64,000 nucleotides of DNA from Mycobacterium sp. IS-1590 (lineage in GTDB: Bacteria; Actinomycetota; Actinomycetes; Mycobacteriales; Mycobacteriaceae), in assembly GCF_001500025.1 (NCBI RefSeq), contig NZ_LQIW01000008.1, positions 36,031 through 100,030 of the forward strand, read 5' to 3'. Both the position numbers and the translations under genes were made by a program. The notes beneath the pieces were generated by a model that was given only the letters and a program-made list of their open reading frames with translations, ran no database searches and was not told where the DNA came from. Shown here one piece after another: positions 62,092 through 64,000 of this stretch. The number at the start of each line of letters is the position of its first letter. The stretch's first letter is position 1.

Positions 62092-63338
62092 CCGAATCCC
62101 GCACCGAGGCCGAGTTACGCTGGCGTGCATCACCTTTGGCGCGGGCGGCGCTGACCTGTGCGGCGTTGGCCATGGCGGTTGCGGTGCTCGGGTCGCGCTG
62201 GGAGCTCATCGCGTTCGCCGCGCCGCTGATCGGGGTGCTGTGTTCGGTCGGGTGGCAGCGGCCTGTTCCCGTGGTGCGCGTTTACGCCGATCCCGGCATT
62301 CACCGCTGCTTCGAAGGGGAGCCGGCGCGCATATCGATGTGGGCCGACGCCGGGCCCGAGACGGTGCGGCTGCACAGCGGTTCGGTCGAAGGGATGACGC
62401 TGCAGGTCGATTCGCGGGAGACCGGCAGCAGTCAGACCCTGGTGGCGACCGCCCAACGCTGGGGTCGCTATCCGCTGCGGGCACACCTGACGGTCGCTGC
62501 GCGAGGCGGTCTGGTCGAGGGCGTCGGGGTGGTCGACGCCGCGGACGTCTTCGTGTTCCCGATGGCGCCGCCGCAGTCGACGGCCGTACCGCGCACAGAA
62601 CTGCTCGATCGTCTCGGCACCCACCTGACCCGCCACATCGGGCCTGGTGTCGAGTATGCGGACGTTCGTCGGTATGTGCCGGGAGATCAACTGCGCACGG
62701 TGAATTGGGCGGTCAGTGCGCGACGAGGCAGCCTGCATGTCACCGAACGGTTGACGGACCGCGCCGTCGATGTCGTCGTGCTGATCGACAATTACGCCCA
62801 GCCGGCGGGACCGGCGACCGAGGCCACCGAGCGCACGGCGCGCGGCGCGGTGCAGGTGGTGCAGAGCGCGTTGCGCAGCGGTGACCGGGCGGGCATCGTC
62901 GCGCTCGGCGACCGGCATCCGCGATGGCTGAGCGCGGACATCGGCCGAAGGCAGTTCTATCGGGTGCTCGACGCGATGCTCGGTGTCAGCGGTGGTTACG
63001 ACACCACTTCGGGAACGCTGGCGCCGCGTGCCGCGGTCCCGCCGGGCGCCGTCGTCGTCGCGTTCTCGACGATGCTCGACACCGAGTTCGCGCTGGCGTT
63101 GATCGACCTGTGCAAGCGCGGCCACACAGTCGTGGCGGTGGACGTCCTGCAGGGTGCACCCTTCGAGGAGGGATGCGACGCGTTGTTGGCACGGATGTGG
63201 TCGTTGCAGCGATCGTTCATGTATCGGGACATGGGCACCGTCGGCGTCGACATCGTGGCCTGGCCCGAGGACGACACGCTCGACCAGGCCATGCAGCTGG
63301 TGCCCCGGCACCGTCGGCCCGGGCGGCGGCGACGGTGA
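62088..63338 (+). CDS. DUF58 domain protein (MoxR partner)
   Basis: 416 aa, GTG overlapping the moxR3 stop (GTGA). N-terminal two membrane segments (LTCAALAMAVAVLGSRW, IAFAAPLIGVLC), beta-rich middle, then the DUF58 motif YVPGDQLRTVNWAVSARRG and a VWA-like VVVLIDNYAQP with acidic metal-binding pattern. Works with MoxR as a metal-dependent binding platform. Rv3163c-like. Confidence 0.87.
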   Translation: MTESRTEAELRWRASPLARAALTCAALAMAVAVLGSRWELIAFAAPLIGVLCSVGWQRPVPVVRVYADPGIHRCFEGEPARISMWADAGPETVRLHSGSVEGMTLQVDSRETGSSQTLVATAQRWGRYPLRAHLTVAARGGLVEGVGVVDAADVFVFPMAPPQSTAVPRTELLDRLGTHLTRHIGPGVEYADVRRYVPGDQLRTVNWAVSARRGSLHVTERLTDRAVDVVVLIDNYAQPAGPATEATERTARGAVQVVQSALRSGDRAGIVALGDRHPRWLSADIGRRQFYRVLDAMLGVSGGYDTTSGTLAPRAAVPPGAVVVAFSTMLDTEFALALIDLCKRGHTVVAVDVLQGAPFEEGCDALLARMWSLQRSFMYRDMGTVGVDIVAWPEDDTLDQAMQLVPRHRRPGRRRR

Positions 63339-63757
63339 ATCGCGCGCTGTCGACGGCGTTCGGCTTCGTCATGGTGGCGACCGCCGCGTTGTCTGCTGAC
63401 GATATTGCGCTGGGGGTGTGTGGCGTTGCCTTGGTTATGGTGCTGCTGGGCAATGCGTTTCGGGTAGCTGCCACGCTGGCGGTGCTGTTGACCGCTGCGG
63501 CGATCGTGTTGGCATCGGCGAGTCCGGTGTTGGCGGCGCTGTGCGGTTTGTCGGGTGCGGCGTATCTGGTGTTGCGGCACACCAGCGATGTCACCGTGCC
63601 GACTGTCGTGGGGGCACTGGGGTTTACAGGTATCGCCTCAACGGCGGTGCTGCTGTCACCGGAGTGGCCGTGGGTACCGTTGGCGGCGCCGCTCGCGGTG
63701 TTGGCGGTTGTCGTGCTCGCGACGCAGCCGTTCTGGTTGGGCGGATCGCGGCGCTGA
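63335..63757 (+). CDS. Integral membrane protein of moxR3 operon (Rv3162c-like)
   Basis: 140 aa, GTG overlapping the DUF58 stop (GTGA). Nearly all hydrophobic: four to five membrane helices (FGFVMVATAALSADDIALGV, LVMVLLGNAFRVAATLAVLL, IVLASASPVLAALCGLSGA, WVPLAAPLAVLAVVVLA). No catalytic motif. Fifth and last gene of the operon. Confidence 0.8.
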   Translation: MNRALSTAFGFVMVATAALSADDIALGVCGVALVMVLLGNAFRVAATLAVLLTAAAIVLASASPVLAALCGLSGAAYLVLRHTSDVTVPTVVGALGFTGIASTAVLLSPEWPWVPLAAPLAVLAVVVLATQPFWLGGSRR

Positions 63758-63852
63758 AGCAAGCTGCGGAGCTGGCGTGTGGGGCTGGCGTGCGGGGCTG
63801 TCGCCTATATCGAGACATCGGTGACACCACTTGTCAGACCGTGGTGGCATAC

Positions 63853-63868
63853 TCGAACACATGTTCGA
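63853..63868. promoter_or_regulatory. LexA SOS box
   Basis: TCGAAC-ACAT-GTTCGA, an exact match to the mycobacterial SOS consensus TCGAAC-N4-GTTCGA. It overlaps the ATG (63861) of the DUF222 gene, and a CATACT -10 at 63849-63854 lies next to it, so LexA would block a leaderless promoter. Confidence 0.85.
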
Positions 63869-64000
63869 TTCGGAGTTCGCGGGTGCTGACGATCGGTCGG
63901 TGGTGGATGCGATCGAGCAGTGTGCGCGCACCGAGGCGGTGTGGGCGGCGCGGCGGTTGGCCGCGGTGGCGGAGTTGACCGCGCGCTACACCGAACCCGA
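63861..64000 (+). CDS. DUF222/13E12 repeat family protein, partial 5' end
   Basis: 46 codons before the window edge: MFDSEFAGADDRSVVDAIEQ, then TEAVWAARRLAAVAELTARY. This is the N-terminus of the DUF222/HNH (13E12 REP) family, usually about 400-500 aa with a C-terminal HNH nuclease. In M. tuberculosis several members are LexA-regulated, as the SOS box here suggests. The HNH part lies outside the window. Confidence 0.78.
   Translation, partial: MFDSEFAGADDRSVVDAIEQCARTEAVWAARRLAAVAELTARYTEP

Overview
The window is high-GC actinobacterial chromosome, almost certainly from a mycobacterium and probably a fast-growing Mycolicibacterium. I base this on dense coding, many GTG starts, leaderless promoters, paired FadE acyl-CoA dehydrogenases, a hemophore-type secreted protein, a moxR3-type operon matching the M. 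tuberculosis Rv3166c-Rv3162c layout, the flavin-independent type of methylenetetrahydrofolate reductase, and a 13E12-type (DUF222) gene with a LexA box. No rRNA, tRNA, CRISPR array, IS element or prophage was seen.

Layout. 1-3 kb: MarR/MFS pair, threonine-aldolase-like enzyme, TesB thioesterase. 3.2-6.4 kb: a compact minus-strand cassette of a small repeat peptide (three 23-residue Gly/Asp/His units), a JmjC/cupin-4 oxygenase and a Suc_Fer thioredoxin-like ferredoxin, with a NUDIX gene divergent from it. 6.5-17.7 kb: FadE pair, frameshifted metallophosphoesterase, fatty acyl-AMP ligase-like FadD, aldo/keto reductase, a 35-aa zinc-ribbon protein coupled to an esterase, and a chain of epimerase, flavin monooxygenase and spore-photoproduct-lyase-like radical SAM protein. 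17.9-25.4 kb: frameshifted NmrA-like reductase, large LuxR (LAL) regulator, and a five-gene ECF sigma factor island.

26-36.6 kb is a catabolic island: three P450s, an LLM flavoprotein, SDRs, a SnoaL-like protein, a VOC protein, and decayed LLM and GMC genes. A TetR regulator sits inside it, and nine copies of one palindrome (consensus TRTACGANCGTAYA) lie in five promoter regions, which looks like a local regulon.

36.6-64 kb is mostly housekeeping or envelope genes: DUF899, M42 peptidase, SelO, a small ANTAR protein, MTHFR, SDR with MmyB regulator, HrpA, lipoprotein glutaminyl cyclase, tocopherol-cyclase-like protein, FAD oxidoreductase, an operon of secreted protein, nitrobindin and serine hydrolase, the hemophore-like protein with a clear intrinsic terminator, VOC plus rhomboid, Kup, an O-methyltransferase, the moxR3 operon with four successive 4-nt overlaps, and the start of the SOS-controlled DUF222 gene. 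Short hairpin elements recur in intergenic gaps at 17.8, 25.4 and 36.6 kb.
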